DNA from: Psychrobacter sp. APC 3426
Lineage (GTDB): Bacteria; Pseudomonadota; Gammaproteobacteria; Pseudomonadales; Moraxellaceae
Assembly: GCF_030408035.1 (NCBI RefSeq)
Contig: NZ_JASDCF010000016.1
Span: forward strand, 1-64,000
Length of the DNA stretch: 64,000 bases
Direction of reading: 5' to 3'
The notes below the pieces were generated by a model. The model was given only the letters and a program-made list of their open reading frames with translations. It was not told the origin of the DNA and searched no databases. This document shows positions 26,223 through 35,854 of this stretch, piece by piece (position 1 is the stretch's first letter; every line of letters starts with the position of its first letter). The position numbers and the translations under genes were made by a program.

Positions 26223-27080
26223 CTATACAAATACTGAACCATCCTCAGTTTGATGTACTTTGATATCAACACCATAAACATCACTTAATTGTGAACGTGT
26301 CATTACCTCAACTGGTGTTCCTTGCGCAACAATTTGTCCATCATTTAACAAAATTACCTCATCAGTATAGCGATGTGCATGGGTCAAATCGTGGAGGACA
26401 ACCAATATACTTTTGCGCTGCTGTCGCACCAGATTGTGCAAGTAATGAAGTAAGAAGCGCTGATGGCGGATATCGAGATGATTGGTCGGTTCATCAAACA
26501 TCATAATATCAGTATCTTGCATCAGCGCACGCACGATAGCCAAACGCTGTTTCTCACCACCTGATAAGGTTTGCACGCGAGCACTGGCCAAACTTAATAA
26601 TTCAAAATCCTGTAGTAAGTGTTGCGCGCGCTCAACATGATTGCTATTTGGGCGCTGATACCAAGCAAGATTTGGTGAGACCCCTAATAGGGCATAATCC
26701 AGTACCGTAAGCGGCAGCTCAAAACGCTCATGTTGTCCAACCCAAGCGATATGGCCGTGATTCATGACTTCGTTGATCGGCTGGCCGTAAATCAGAATAT
26801 GGCCATCTGTTTTAAGCGCGGTTCCCGTATGCTGTCCCAAGACCGTATGCAGCAACGTGCTTTTACCCGCGCCATTGGGTCCGATAAAGGCGACCAGTTT
26901 TTGGCTTGGCACGGTTAGTTTGTCTATCTTTAACAATGTTTTATGACCGTGCGAGATATGAATATCTTGCATCGATAGCAACTCGCCTGCATCACTACCT
27001 TTGATATTACTACTATTCATACGACTGTCTCGATTCACTGGTGATGTCTTTGATGTAGCGGTAAAAAATGAATGAAACAT
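26223..27080 (-). CDS. hmuV: heme ABC transporter ATP-binding protein (HmuV)
   Basis: A 285-residue ATPase. It has Walker A GPNGAGKSTLLH, Q-loop HIAWVGQHERFELPLTV, signature QTLSGGEKQRLAIVRAL, Walker B DIMMFDEPTNHLDIRHQ and H-loop VVLHDLTHAHRYTDEV. The 'DEPTNHLD' and 'VLHDL' forms are characteristic of FecE/HmuV-class importers. It ends the hmuS-T-U-V operon, starting 15 bp after hmuU. An N-terminal extension of about 35 residues precedes the first strand, so an internal start (MNSSNI, about residue 22) is possible. Confidence 0.9.
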   Translation of the reverse strand: MFHSFFTATSKTSPVNRDSRMNSSNIKGSDAGELLSMQDIHISHGHKTLLKIDKLTVPSQKLVAFIGPNGAGKSTLLHTVLGQHTGTALKTDGHILIYGQPINEVMNHGHIAWVGQHERFELPLTVLDYALLGVSPNLAWYQRPNSNHVERAQHLLQDFELLSLASARVQTLSGGEKQRLAIVRALMQDTDIMMFDEPTNHLDIRHQRFLLHYLHNLVRQQRKSILVVLHDLTHAHRYTDEVILLNDGQIVAQGTPVEVMTRSQLSDVYGVDIKVHQTEDGSVFV

Positions 27081-27095
27081 AAATACCTTCTTCGA

Positions 27096-28082
27096 TTAAC
27101 GGCGGCCACTACGCACAAACAGCCAAATAAAGAATGGACCGCCAAGTAACGCTAAGACGATGCCAACTGGAACATCCACTGGATAAGCGACATGCCGAGC
27201 TGTGCCATCAATGACGAGTAATAATATCGCCCCAAGCCAGCCAGACCAAACCATGAGGCGCATACGTCCGCCACCAAACAGAATGGCCAGCAGGTTTGGC
27301 ACCATCATACCAATAAAACCAATGACACCTGCTAAAGACACCGCTGCCCCTGTCAGTAACGCCGAAGCAATCACAACCAAACAACGAACCACACCCACCT
27401 TGATACCCAAGGACTTAGCAGCTGCCTCACCTAACATCAACCCGTCCAACTGCCGACCTAATGGCAATAAAATAGCCAGCCCTAAGATCATAGAAATAAT
27501 TGAATAACGCAGTGGCACAAAGCCCGCTTCTGCCATACTTCCTGACAGCCAATTGGTCGCCGAGCGCAGCACCATGTCATCAGACATGAATAAAATTAGG
27601 CTAACCACAGCTGCACAAAAAGCGCTGATCACAAATCCCAATATCAGCAAGCCCATCTGACCGCCACCCAAAAACCGATGACAAGCAAGAATAAACAAGC
27701 ATACCAATACGCTTCCGGTAAACGCAGCAAACGGTATCCCAATGCCCCCAAACCCCAGTGCCAGAACCAAAACAACACCAAGCGCTGCGCCACCTGATGT
27801 ACCAATTAAACTTGGGTCAGCTAAAGGGTTTTCAAATAAAGCTTGTAATGCTGCACCACTAACTGATAATGCCATACCAACCAACAATGCCGTCACCACA
27901 CGCGGATAGCGTAGCTGCCAGATAGTATCGTCAAGATGGCTAGGGCTTGACCATTCGCCAAAGCCAATACCAAGCGCCAACCAAATTAGCAGCACAGATG
28001 CGACAGTAGCGGCAATATAATAGATGCTATGTTTGTATTTTCCAGTTTGTATAGGGATAGAAGCGGAAATCGTATTTGCCAT
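27096..28082 (-). CDS. hmuU: heme ABC transporter permease (HmuU, FecCD family)
   Basis: A 328-residue inner-membrane protein with about 9-10 helices. FecCD hallmarks are present: LRYPRVVTALLVGMALSVSGAALQALFENPLADPSLIGTSGGAALG, and later GVIGFIGMMVPNLLAILFGG. The usual HmuU 'PHLAR' is here PNLLA. It forms the channel through which HmuT-delivered heme passes, powered by HmuV. It sits between hmuT (48 bp upstream) and hmuV. Confidence 0.9.
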   Translation of the reverse strand: MANTISASIPIQTGKYKHSIYYIAATVASVLLIWLALGIGFGEWSSPSHLDDTIWQLRYPRVVTALLVGMALSVSGAALQALFENPLADPSLIGTSGGAALGVVLVLALGFGGIGIPFAAFTGSVLVCLFILACHRFLGGGQMGLLILGFVISAFCAAVVSLILFMSDDMVLRSATNWLSGSMAEAGFVPLRYSIISMILGLAILLPLGRQLDGLMLGEAAAKSLGIKVGVVRCLVVIASALLTGAAVSLAGVIGFIGMMVPNLLAILFGGGRMRLMVWSGWLGAILLLVIDGTARHVAYPVDVPVGIVLALLGGPFFIWLFVRSGRR

Positions 28083-28130
28083 GTGAGATATCGTTTTATT
28101 GAATATAAGGGAGGTTATTGCTTACTTAGG

Positions 28131-28991
28131 CTATCTTGCTACAGCGTTCAGCTTTTTTAAGACTTGCGGTGAGTTCAGACCATATCGTAAAAAGTCGTCG
28201 GCTGGCCAAAAGTGTACGCCTCCATTTTTACCAGCAGCACTGGCCGCAACCTCTGGACGTTTACTAAATTGACTGACACCGCCAACCACTGCCTGATTGT
28301 GATCAGCAATAATGATGACATCAGGCTTGGCTGCCAGCCAGCCTTCACGCGACATAGGTTTTAACCCCGAAACGTTTGCCGCATTAATTCCACCAGCACG
28401 ACGAATCAACTCATCGCCTACCGTGCCCTTACCTGCAACGATACGACCATCGTAACTTAGCAGATAGCGTTTACCGGTTTTTGCCATTGGGCTCATCTCT
28501 GCCTGCCAACGATTTGCAAGCTGCAACCCGGCAGATTTTTTATCAACGTAACTGCCGATAGATTTAATACTGCTTGCAAAGGTGCTGATTTCTTCTTTGG
28601 GCGCGACATTGACAGCTTTAACCTTTAAGCCGTTTAGCCGCTGATAAATACTTGCCGGCTGTACCATATAACTGCCGAGTACCAGATCTGGCTTAACGGC
28701 TAACACTGACTCGGCGGTGATATTACGATGCAGACCCACGGTTGGTACATTCTTTAACGCTGGATTGTTATTGGTCGCATCTTTGCCCACCAGCTTATTG
28801 GTCGCTCCTAGCGCCACAACCACATCGGCGACATCGGGACTCATAGCGACGATACGCTCATAAGCTTGAGCAGAAAGCGATGGCACTGCCAATGACCCAA
28901 TGATGACAGCACTGCTGATCGTACGAGTGGCAAATTTTGTATTTATAACCAAATTGTTCGTTAATATTATTTTTGATAATACAGAAGACAT
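28131..28991 (-). CDS. hmuT: periplasmic hemin-binding protein (HmuT)
   Basis: A 286-residue protein. A long N-terminal signal region (hydrophobic TISSAVIIGSLAVPSLSAQA) precedes a cluster-A binding fold: ERIVAMSPDVADVVVALGATNKLVGKD, then PDLVLGSYMV and REGWLAAKPDVIIIADHNQA. The heme-ligand Tyr expected in HmuT-type proteins cannot be placed with certainty. It shuttles heme from the outer-membrane receptor to HmuUV. An 11-bp perfect hairpin lies in the 152-bp gap between hmuS and this gene. Confidence 0.87.
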   Translation of the reverse strand: MSSVLSKIILTNNLVINTKFATRTISSAVIIGSLAVPSLSAQAYERIVAMSPDVADVVVALGATNKLVGKDATNNNPALKNVPTVGLHRNITAESVLAVKPDLVLGSYMVQPASIYQRLNGLKVKAVNVAPKEEISTFASSIKSIGSYVDKKSAGLQLANRWQAEMSPMAKTGKRYLLSYDGRIVAGKGTVGDELIRRAGGINAANVSGLKPMSREGWLAAKPDVIIIADHNQAVVGGVSQFSKRPEVAASAAGKNGGVHFWPADDFLRYGLNSPQVLKKLNAVAR

Positions 28992-29070
28992 AATTATTCC
29001 TAATTTGCTAACCTAAAAGATGACACTATTGAAAGGAGCACTAACGTTCATTAAGGACTCAAAATAGCTC

Positions 29071-29099
29071 ACATAACAGCTGTGGCTTAGCTGTTATGT
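29071..29099 (-). promoter_or_regulatory. intra-operon hairpin between hmuS and hmuT
   Basis: acataacagct (29071-29081) pairs perfectly with 29089-29099 around a 7-nt loop. No T-run follows on the minus strand, so it is more likely a stabiliser or attenuator in the transcript than a full terminator. Confidence 0.45.
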
Positions 29100-29143
29100 A
29101 ATTGTCAGTATCCTAAAAATTTTCTGATGTTTTTATGACGGTC

Positions 29144-30277
29144 TTACGTATTCTCGGCTTCAGCCATTACCACTGACGCTGGGGCTTCTGTATATGAATG
29201 ATTTTGTACCGTATTAGCAACGATCTGCTGCCATTCTTCAAGCTCAGGCGTACCTTCAATACGTTGCCCAAACACGCTAAAGATACTAACGCCATGACGA
29301 TCAAACCCTTCAATGCAAGTGACGATACCGTCTTTGGTCGGACGCTTAACGCTCCACACTTGCGCCAATGCCTTATCTTTGAGATGCAGTGTAAAATTAT
29401 TATGGTCTTTGTCTAAAATATTAAACCAATCCCCTATGCGCTTCAGCGTCTGTACGGTGCCAGTCTGAATCTGTACGAGACCGCTATTACCGACAAATAT
29501 CATAATCGGACATTTGGCATCACGCGCTTGCTCAAAAACCGATTCGATAGCGCTAATATCAAGCTGCTGCGTCATCTGTTCTGGTGCTTGACGGTAGCTA
29601 CTAGCACGATCTATATCGAGATTTTTTAATAATGAATGAAACTGATGTACATCTGTCATTGCCAGCCAGCCTTGTTGTAGCTGTGTGCGCCCCGCCTCGC
29701 TCAGCGCCTTGTAACGCCAGTCATTTACCGGCTGTTGTGCCTCTAAAGTTAGCGTCACATTACTCACCTTTTGCTGCTGCTCCTCAATCATCGCTTGCCA
29801 TCGATTGATAGTTTCATCGCTTAACTCTCGCAGATAGACTTTATCGATAGCAGCACCCTGGCCGTTATAAAACTGAATACTATAAGATGGCTTATCCGTG
29901 CGACTGGTATCAATTACCGCCAGCATATGCTGCCATTGCCACATAAAAAATCGTAAATCTAGACCACCCACGTTGAGTGCAAGACCCATTTTTTCGCCAA
30001 GCTTAAGGTTGTGATAAGACGCGGTTTTTTCATGCACGGCCAGCTCATTTCTGACGATGCTTTCCATTTCACCAAACGTCTCAAACTGCTTTAAAACGGC
30101 TCTGCACTGATCACCAATATACTGGCTATAGGGTGATGCCAACATCAGCTCAAATTCGCTGACCCCCAATGCAGCCGCCCCTTCTGTCGGAAACAGCATC
30201 GGCGTTTTTGCTTTTAACGCTTGGTACTGTTTCCACAACTCAGTATTTTTTTTGCTTAAAGATAACGGGTGACTCAT
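29144..30277 (-). CDS. hmuS: hemin-degrading/hemin-handling factor (HmuS/HemS family)
   Basis: A 377-residue cytoplasmic protein with two HemS-like halves (about 20-180 and 200-365). It includes LALNVGGLDLRFFMWQWQHMLAV and the second-half pairs FVGNSGLVQIQTGTVQTLKRIGDWFNILDKDHNNFTLHL. I start at ATG 30275-30277, which has GGAG six bases upstream; the ATG four codons earlier overlaps that site. HmuS-family proteins receive imported heme and pass it on or degrade it. It is the first gene of the hmuSTUV operon and is divergent from the receptor gene, with Fur boxes between. Confidence 0.87.
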   Translation of the reverse strand: MSHPLSLSKKNTELWKQYQALKAKTPMLFPTEGAAALGVSEFELMLASPYSQYIGDQCRAVLKQFETFGEMESIVRNELAVHEKTASYHNLKLGEKMGLALNVGGLDLRFFMWQWQHMLAVIDTSRTDKPSYSIQFYNGQGAAIDKVYLRELSDETINRWQAMIEEQQQKVSNVTLTLEAQQPVNDWRYKALSEAGRTQLQQGWLAMTDVHQFHSLLKNLDIDRASSYRQAPEQMTQQLDISAIESVFEQARDAKCPIMIFVGNSGLVQIQTGTVQTLKRIGDWFNILDKDHNNFTLHLKDKALAQVWSVKRPTKDGIVTCIEGFDRHGVSIFSVFGQRIEGTPELEEWQQIVANTVQNHSYTEAPASVVMAEAENT

Positions 30278-30520
30278 AGTGCGCTCCATAAAATAGTTGG
30301 TAATAAAAAACCAATCAGCATAGCTTCATTAATTTAAAAGATGAATATATTGAAATAGCGGTGACAGCTCATACAACAGGTACTTGAAACAGCATTTCTT
30401 ATCGAAACTTCACTAAGAGACTTGCTATCAATACAATATTTTTCATCACTGCCGCTTACTGTTTCTGCTAAACGATCTTGAACGGAAATTATTATGACAA
30501 TATTTTTTCATTTTGTAAAC

Positions 30521-30557
30521 GATAATAATTATCATTTATATCTTGATAATCATTATC
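30521..30557. promoter_or_regulatory. two abutting Fur boxes in the divergent heme promoter region
   Basis: gataataattatcatttat (30521-30539) matches 14 of 19 positions of the Fur consensus. The next 19 bases (30539-30557), ending in ttgataatcattatc, match 16 of 19. The pair is placed to repress both hmuSTUV (minus) and the receptor/HmuY genes (plus). Confidence 0.8.
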
Positions 30558-30711
30558 TTTTGAAATATTATAGCTAGGCTTTATTACTCAAAGGAATGAA
30601 TCAAGCAACAAAACCTTTAAGCATTAAAACGATAACTCGGTCGCTTCAGATTGCTTTTTTTGAAGCACAAAGTCTTTTGGCAGTGCGACTCTCTTACTTT
30701 TTACTTTTACG

Positions 30712-32910
30712 ATGGTTGTTTTATTTATGTCGATTTTAGCGTCTCAACTTCCTTTGATTCATACAAGATTACACCACACCCATCCGCTACAGTTGCGTCG
30801 TAGCAAATTAGCCATGAGTGTGACGTTAGCATTGTGTACTTTGGCGCCAGTTTCAGTCCAAGCAGCGCTGCCTCTTACAGAATCTAATATTAATATTACA
30901 AGCGTTGCAGCCATGCCAAGCATACGTTTAGATCCTATCGTGGTAACGGCCACACGCTCTGAGCGTGCATTGAGTGATGCACCAGTTTCCCTACAAGTGC
31001 TCAGCCGCCAACAACTCGAGGACAACCATGCTCATACTTTAAAAGAAGCGCTGGCCCTCTTACCCAACGTCTACTTACGCGAAGTCCATGGCAAAACAGG
31101 TTACGAGGTCAGCATGCAAGGCTTTAGCGGTGATCAAGTATTAGTATTGATTGATGGTTTACCCATCACCGCCAGCACTGGCTCGACGGTAAACTTGAAT
31201 CAATACATGAATATGGATATCGAGCAAATAGAAGTGGTGCAAGGAGCGGCGTCAGCGCAGTTTGGGAGCGCGGCCATGGGCGGTGTCATTAATATCATCA
31301 CCAAACCCATTGGCACAGCGACAGGACATATCACCACCGAGATTGCCAGCAATGGCCAGCAAAATCCATCAGGTAAAAAGTTAGATGCCAATAAGCGCTA
31401 TGTAGAAGCCAGCGTGGAAGGGGCGTTAGATAAAAACCAGCGCTTTCACGCGCGTCTATCAGGCTCGTATCTGGACAATGATGGCTTAAGCTTAGACCAT
31501 GAAGCATGGCCCAGATTAAAAGATGCCAGCGAGCAATCACAAGTCAGTGCCCGCCTCAGCTACCGCCCTGACGGTAACGACACATCAGGTAATAACAATG
31601 ACCGCAACGATAGCCGACTGGTCAAAAATTCTCAATATTGGCTAGAAGCCAGCCACTATAAAGAAGACGATATTAGTCGCTTTAATTATTATGTCGCGCC
31701 GCGCTATTTGGCACAGCAAAGAGATGAGCACATCAGCAAGCAGCGCTTTAGTATCGGTGCACGCGCTGATATCGCGCCGCATGTCGATGATCGCAGCAAG
31801 ACTTATCGATTGTCCGCTCAAGCGCTGCATGAGGAATATCAAAGCGAATCCAATACTAAAACACAGCAAGCCATCACTAGTGCCCGTGATACAGAGATTA
31901 GTACGACGTTGGCGCAAGCCCAGCTCGACTTACCTGAGCTATTGCTATCCGATAAGCACCTTCATCTTATCCAAGTCGGCGGTCAGGTTCAGCAAGACAA
32001 GTTGAGCCAAACGAAAAACCAAGTCAGCGAGCTTATCAGCGATGACGTCAGCCGTGATGTCGGTGAGCTGTATCTACAAGATGATTGGCTGATCGGCGAT
32101 AACTGGGAAGTGTTGAGTGGTATTCGCTATCAAAACGATGAGGACTTTGGTGGCCATACGGCGCCAAAGGTATCACTCAAATACAACCATTTGGATGCGA
32201 GCGGTCGCGACCATGTCTTTCGAAGCAGTATTGGCGGTGGTTATCGCGTGCCCAACCTAAAAGAACGCTACTACGTCTTTGACCACAGCAATTTGGGCTA
32301 TAAAGTCATGGGCAATGCTGACTTGCAGCCTGAAACCTCAACCAGTTACCAAATCGGCTATCAAGGTCAGCTGAGCGATAGTGTTAATTTAACAGTGAAT
32401 GGTTTTTATAATGAAGTGAACGATCTGATCCAAACCGATGAGGACAACGCTACCTTTGACGGTAACATCGCCATTTATAAATATATGAACGTTGATAGCG
32501 CCAAAACTTATGGTGGTGATATTGGTATTGACTGGCAAATGGACGAGCGCGCAAAACTGCAAGCCAGCTACGCTTACCTCAAGACGCATAACAATGTGAC
32601 GGATACCGAACTGACCTATAAGCCCAATCACAAAGCGATGCTCGCACTAGACTATCAAATCAATGACAAATTACAGCTGATCCCGCGCCTCAATTATGAA
32701 TCCAAACAGCTGATTAGTACCAGCGAACAAGTGTATTCACCGTCTTGGTGGACGCTCGATAGCAAGCTCAACTATGACGCAACCGCAAACTTAAGCTTGT
32801 ACGCGGCGATTAATAACATCTTTGACGTACAGCGAGATGTCACCGATGCCAGTGACTATCGTCCCATTGATAATCGTGAGTGGTTACTTGGCGCCAGTTA
32901 CCATTGGTAA
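30712..32910 (+). CDS. TonB-dependent heme receptor (HmuR-like)
   Basis: A 732-residue outer-membrane receptor. A long signal region precedes a TonB box (DPIVVTATRSE, about residue 83). The plug domain has LKEALALLPNVYLREVHGKTGYEVSMQGFSGDQVLVLIDGLPI and AQFGSAAMGGVINIITKP. The barrel ends in aromatic SYHW. The segment YRVPNLKERYYVF followed by GNADLQPETS occupies the place of the FRAP/NPNL motif of heme receptors. The context (HmuY gene downstream, hmuSTUV upstream, Fur boxes) supports heme as ligand. An internal start at MSILAS (30727) is possible. Confidence 0.88.
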   Translation: MVVLFMSILASQLPLIHTRLHHTHPLQLRRSKLAMSVTLALCTLAPVSVQAALPLTESNINITSVAAMPSIRLDPIVVTATRSERALSDAPVSLQVLSRQQLEDNHAHTLKEALALLPNVYLREVHGKTGYEVSMQGFSGDQVLVLIDGLPITASTGSTVNLNQYMNMDIEQIEVVQGAASAQFGSAAMGGVINIITKPIGTATGHITTEIASNGQQNPSGKKLDANKRYVEASVEGALDKNQRFHARLSGSYLDNDGLSLDHEAWPRLKDASEQSQVSARLSYRPDGNDTSGNNNDRNDSRLVKNSQYWLEASHYKEDDISRFNYYVAPRYLAQQRDEHISKQRFSIGARADIAPHVDDRSKTYRLSAQALHEEYQSESNTKTQQAITSARDTEISTTLAQAQLDLPELLLSDKHLHLIQVGGQVQQDKLSQTKNQVSELISDDVSRDVGELYLQDDWLIGDNWEVLSGIRYQNDEDFGGHTAPKVSLKYNHLDASGRDHVFRSSIGGGYRVPNLKERYYVFDHSNLGYKVMGNADLQPETSTSYQIGYQGQLSDSVNLTVNGFYNEVNDLIQTDEDNATFDGNIAIYKYMNVDSAKTYGGDIGIDWQMDERAKLQASYAYLKTHNNVTDTELTYKPNHKAMLALDYQINDKLQLIPRLNYESKQLISTSEQVYSPSWWTLDSKLNYDATANLSLYAAINNIFDVQRDVTDASDYRPIDNREWLLGASYHW

Positions 32911-33003
32911 GAAACCTTGTATTGACAATCACCCTAAAGCAGTTGTATTTACACTGCTATTTTTCACATTTTATATAAAACGACAACCATCAAGGAAGCT
33001 GAT

Positions 33004-34257
33004 ATGACCCCAATTATCCCATTAGTGAATACCAAGCCGACCAAATTGGCATTATTTTTCAGTTGCAGCATTTTAGCACTCAGCATGACTGGTTGCGGGG
33101 GCGGCAGTGATGACTCGAATAGTAATGGCAGCGAAAATAGTGATAGTACACCGCCTACTAGCACAGCCAGCTTTAGCGAAACGGCAACTTGGCAAGTCAC
33201 CAATCTAGCACCTAATACCGCGACCTGTTATGACTTTGATGCCAAAGCTGAAAGCTCGTGTGACGAAGATAAATGGGATATCAAGTTTGATAACCAAGCG
33301 CGTTCGGTCAAGCTTTGGTCAAATAGCGGTGATTCTGGCGCAGGTTTGGGTGGCGTCTTTGGCTTAATTGATTGGTCAGATCTGAGTCTTTATAACAATG
33401 CAACTCAAGACCCTGATACCAGTCGTGACATCACCATGCACTACAATGAAGACCGTAGTGGCGGTATATTTGATGCACAGCCTTGGTTTGAGTACAACTT
33501 AAAAGGCAACCATCAGCTCTACCCGAACAATCGCGTCTATCTTGTCACTACAGACAATAGTAGCGCCATGACAGACAGCAGCGTCCAGCAGCCGATCTAT
33601 GCCTTGCAGATTACCAACTACTATAATGATGCTGGAAAATCTGGCTACCCAACCATTCGCTGGATTGATACGGCGCTACCGAATAAGGTACAGACGACAA
33701 CCATCGATGCCTCGGACAATGATAGCTGGGTCTATTTTGATTTAAGCACAGGAAAAAGTAGCACCGATAAAGACAGCGCTTGGCAAATTGGCTTTAAGCG
33801 TAATGATGTGATTTTAAATGGTGGGGATTCGGGCAGTGGTAAGATTGGGGGTTATCTTGCCGCCACACCAGCAGGATATTATGACGCACAAGGTGAGCCT
33901 ATAACTGGTCAGTTTATCACCGATGGTAGTGCAGCAACCTTAGCCGACCTTACCAGCACAGCAGACTACGACAAGCCGCTAAGCGCCAGAAGCTGGGTGA
34001 TTGACAGTAAAGGCTCGGATCTCAACCCTGCGTATACTGGCAACTATCCGAACCTAGATTTTGGTTGGTACACCTACAATGGCATGACCCATCAGCTAAA
34101 CGCCAAACCGGTTGATAGTGCTCAAGGCGCGCTCATTAGATCCGCCGAAGGTAACAGCTATGCGCGTGTGCGTTTGGATAAGATCAATTATCCTGATAGT
34201 ACGGCGACGACGGCGACCTCGTGGGAATTTAAACTAGACATTCAACCAGCGCCTTAA
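33004..34257 (+). CDS. hmuY: HmuY-family heme-binding lipoprotein with two tandem HmuY domains
   Basis: A 417-residue lipoprotein. The signal peptide ends at lipobox LSMTGC (C31) and is followed by a Gly/Ser/Asn-rich linker. The mature part consists of two copies of the same fold. Copy 1 (about 62-222) has WDIKFDNQARSVKLW, NSGDSGAGLGGVFG and PWFEYN. Copy 2 (about 235-415) has WQIGFKRNDVILNGGDSGSGKIGGYLA and GWYTYN. HmuY proteins bind heme at the cell surface and hand it to an HmuR receptor. The usual HmuY is about 200-220 residues, so this is a double-length form. It lies 93 bp after the receptor and is probably cotranscribed. Confidence 0.85.
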   Translation: MTPIIPLVNTKPTKLALFFSCSILALSMTGCGGGSDDSNSNGSENSDSTPPTSTASFSETATWQVTNLAPNTATCYDFDAKAESSCDEDKWDIKFDNQARSVKLWSNSGDSGAGLGGVFGLIDWSDLSLYNNATQDPDTSRDITMHYNEDRSGGIFDAQPWFEYNLKGNHQLYPNNRVYLVTTDNSSAMTDSSVQQPIYALQITNYYNDAGKSGYPTIRWIDTALPNKVQTTTIDASDNDSWVYFDLSTGKSSTDKDSAWQIGFKRNDVILNGGDSGSGKIGGYLAATPAGYYDAQGEPITGQFITDGSAATLADLTSTADYDKPLSARSWVIDSKGSDLNPAYTGNYPNLDFGWYTYNGMTHQLNAKPVDSAQGALIRSAEGNSYARVRLDKINYPDSTATTATSWEFKLDIQPAP

Positions 34258-34352
34258 TCTGGTGTTTTTACTGAAATTACAGATGATGATATTAATCCTG
34301 ACTCAGTTGGTAATTGTCTTTACCGCTACAAAATATTAGGACGCCCCAGAAA

Positions 34353-34385
34353 ACCCTTGTAAGCCGTATGCTACAGGGGCTTTTT
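34353..34385 (+). terminator. terminator after the receptor-hmuY unit
   Basis: cccttgta (34354-34361) pairs with tacagggg (34372-34379, one G-U) and is followed by cttttta. It is enclosed by an outer gacgcccc / gggcgtc pair. The same style of hairpin (cccttgta ... ccgt ... tacaaggg) recurs at 50835-50867. Confidence 0.7.
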
Positions 34386-34396
34386 ACTGGGCGTCT

Positions 34397-34486
34397 ATTG
34401 AGATAGCTACTGATATATTTTATATGCGTGCGAAAGATAGTTGGTTTTTCGCATTATGTGAACACGCTATGTGGAGTAATATTTAG
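34397..34486 (+). pseudogene. relic of the Cys-rich micro-protein
   Basis: In-frame codons read IEIATDIFYMRAKDSW, then FFALCEHAMWSNI and stop. The parallel at 17264-17344 is IEVPADIAYMRAKESW then FCAVCEHAIVT. One Cys of the second pair is changed to Phe, and the 5' Cys-rich half is missing, replaced by the terminator region. It is a clear degraded copy of the sequence at 17228. Confidence 0.65.
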
Positions 34487-34559
34487 AGAAATAGTCTCGC
34501 GAGTAAGTGAATGTTCAAATGATATGATTCCCTCAGATAAATGCTAAATCTGACACTGC

Positions 34560-35318
34560 CTAACCTTCAACGCTATCTACCCAAGAAAACGCTTCCAAAA
34601 TGCGCATCCATTGATCGTCTAATCCTGCTCTTATCAATAATGGCTCACCAGTGACCGGATGACTAAGCGCTAAACTCTGAGCATGTAGCAGCATGCGCGA
34701 GCAATCATATTGAGCACGAAAAAATCGATTGTGCCGTCCGTCGCCGTGGCTGGTATCACCCACGATGTGATGAAATACATGTCTCATGTGCCGGCGCAGC
34801 TGATGCTTGCGCCCAGTTTCCGGTGTTAAGCGCACCAGGCTATAGCGGGTGGTGTCATGCTTTTTTGATACTGCAAATGGTAGATCAACCTGTGCTAAGC
34901 TCTGCCAGTGAGTCACCGCTTCTTGAGCGGGTTTGTCCAAGTCAGCAAACTTATCGGCGATGGCATCGGGCTTAAAGCTCAATGCATAATCAACGACTCC
35001 TTGGTCTGCCATAAAGCCGCGCACCACGGCTAAATATTGTTTGGTAACGTTGTGTTCCGCAAAAGCCTCGGTAAGGCTGCGTGCCACGGCTGAGCTCTTG
35101 GCAAACAACAACACGCCTGACGTAGGCTTGTCTAACCTATGCACCGGAAATACATGGCACCCTACCGCATCACGGGTGAGTTGCATGGCAAAGCGCGTCT
35201 CGCCTTTATCCAGCCAACTACGATGCACCAATAGACCAGCTTCTTTGTTGATTGCCACCAGAAACTCATCTTCATAGATAATGTCTATTTGATTAACGGT
35301 GCCGCTTTCGATGTCCAT
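34560..35318 (-). CDS. truC: tRNA pseudouridine synthase C (RluA family)
   Basis: A 252-residue enzyme. The TruC-type N-terminus reads DIIYEDEFLVAINKEAGLLVHRSWLDK. The catalytic motif is HRLDKPTSGVLLFAKS, with the Asp of HRLD as nucleophile. Further blocks are KQYLAVVRG, YSLVRLTPETGRKHQLRRHM and HHIVGDTSHGDGRHNRFF. The 'VHRSWLD' and 'GDTSHGDGRHN' stretches are specific to TruC, which makes pseudouridine 65 in tRNAs. No partner gene for this function is nearby. Confidence 0.9.
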   Translation of the reverse strand: MDIESGTVNQIDIIYEDEFLVAINKEAGLLVHRSWLDKGETRFAMQLTRDAVGCHVFPVHRLDKPTSGVLLFAKSSAVARSLTEAFAEHNVTKQYLAVVRGFMADQGVVDYALSFKPDAIADKFADLDKPAQEAVTHWQSLAQVDLPFAVSKKHDTTRYSLVRLTPETGRKHQLRRHMRHVFHHIVGDTSHGDGRHNRFFRAQYDCSRMLLHAQSLALSHPVTGEPLLIRAGLDDQWMRILEAFSWVDSVEG

Positions 35319-35452
35319 GTTTTTAATGTCCTTACTTTAGATAGCTTGACTTTGAATCCTATAACTATGTATCTACTATCTTTGATATACCCTTTTCATC
35401 ATATCGTGCCAAGACATCTACAAAACTCCGACTCCGACTTCGATTTCAATGC

Positions 35453-35731
35453 TTACATTCTGTAAAGCACCTTAACCACATGCCAGCCAAATTTGGTTTT
35501 CACTAAGTGTGGGGTGAATAGTTCGCCGTTAAAGCAGACTTTATCAAATGCCGGTACCATCTGACCTTTTGCAAACTCACCTAAGCTACCGCCCTTTTTA
35601 CCTGATGGGCAGGTTGAGTGCTTTTTTGCCAGCACATCAAACTGCGCGCCTTTTTTGAGCTTGGCAATAATGTCTTCGGCCATCTCTTTGTCTTTTACTA
35701 AAATGTGTAATGCGCTAGCGGTACGAGCCAT
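35453..35731 (-). CDS. ppiC: parvulin-type peptidyl-prolyl isomerase
   Basis: A 92-residue single-domain rotamase. The parvulin core is complete: [58 protein letters not shown] and [17 protein letters not shown]. Both conserved active-site His (in ALHIL and FGWHV) and the CPSG Cys are present. The length matches PpiC of E. coli. It is cytoplasmic, as no signal sequence is seen. Next to truC on the same strand but 135 bp away. Confidence 0.93.
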   Translation of the reverse strand: MARTASALHILVKDKEMAEDIIAKLKKGAQFDVLAKKHSTCPSGKKGGSLGEFAKGQMVPAFDKVCFNGELFTPHLVKTKFGWHVVKVLYRM

Positions 35732-35854
35732 AATGTAAACCTTTCATAAATTATCGATTATCGCGGCATTATATCACTACTTGCTTTGGTTACTAACCTC
35801 ACTTGTATGCGTTACTTCTTCAAAAATCATTATCGACATAGCTATAAAAAAAGC

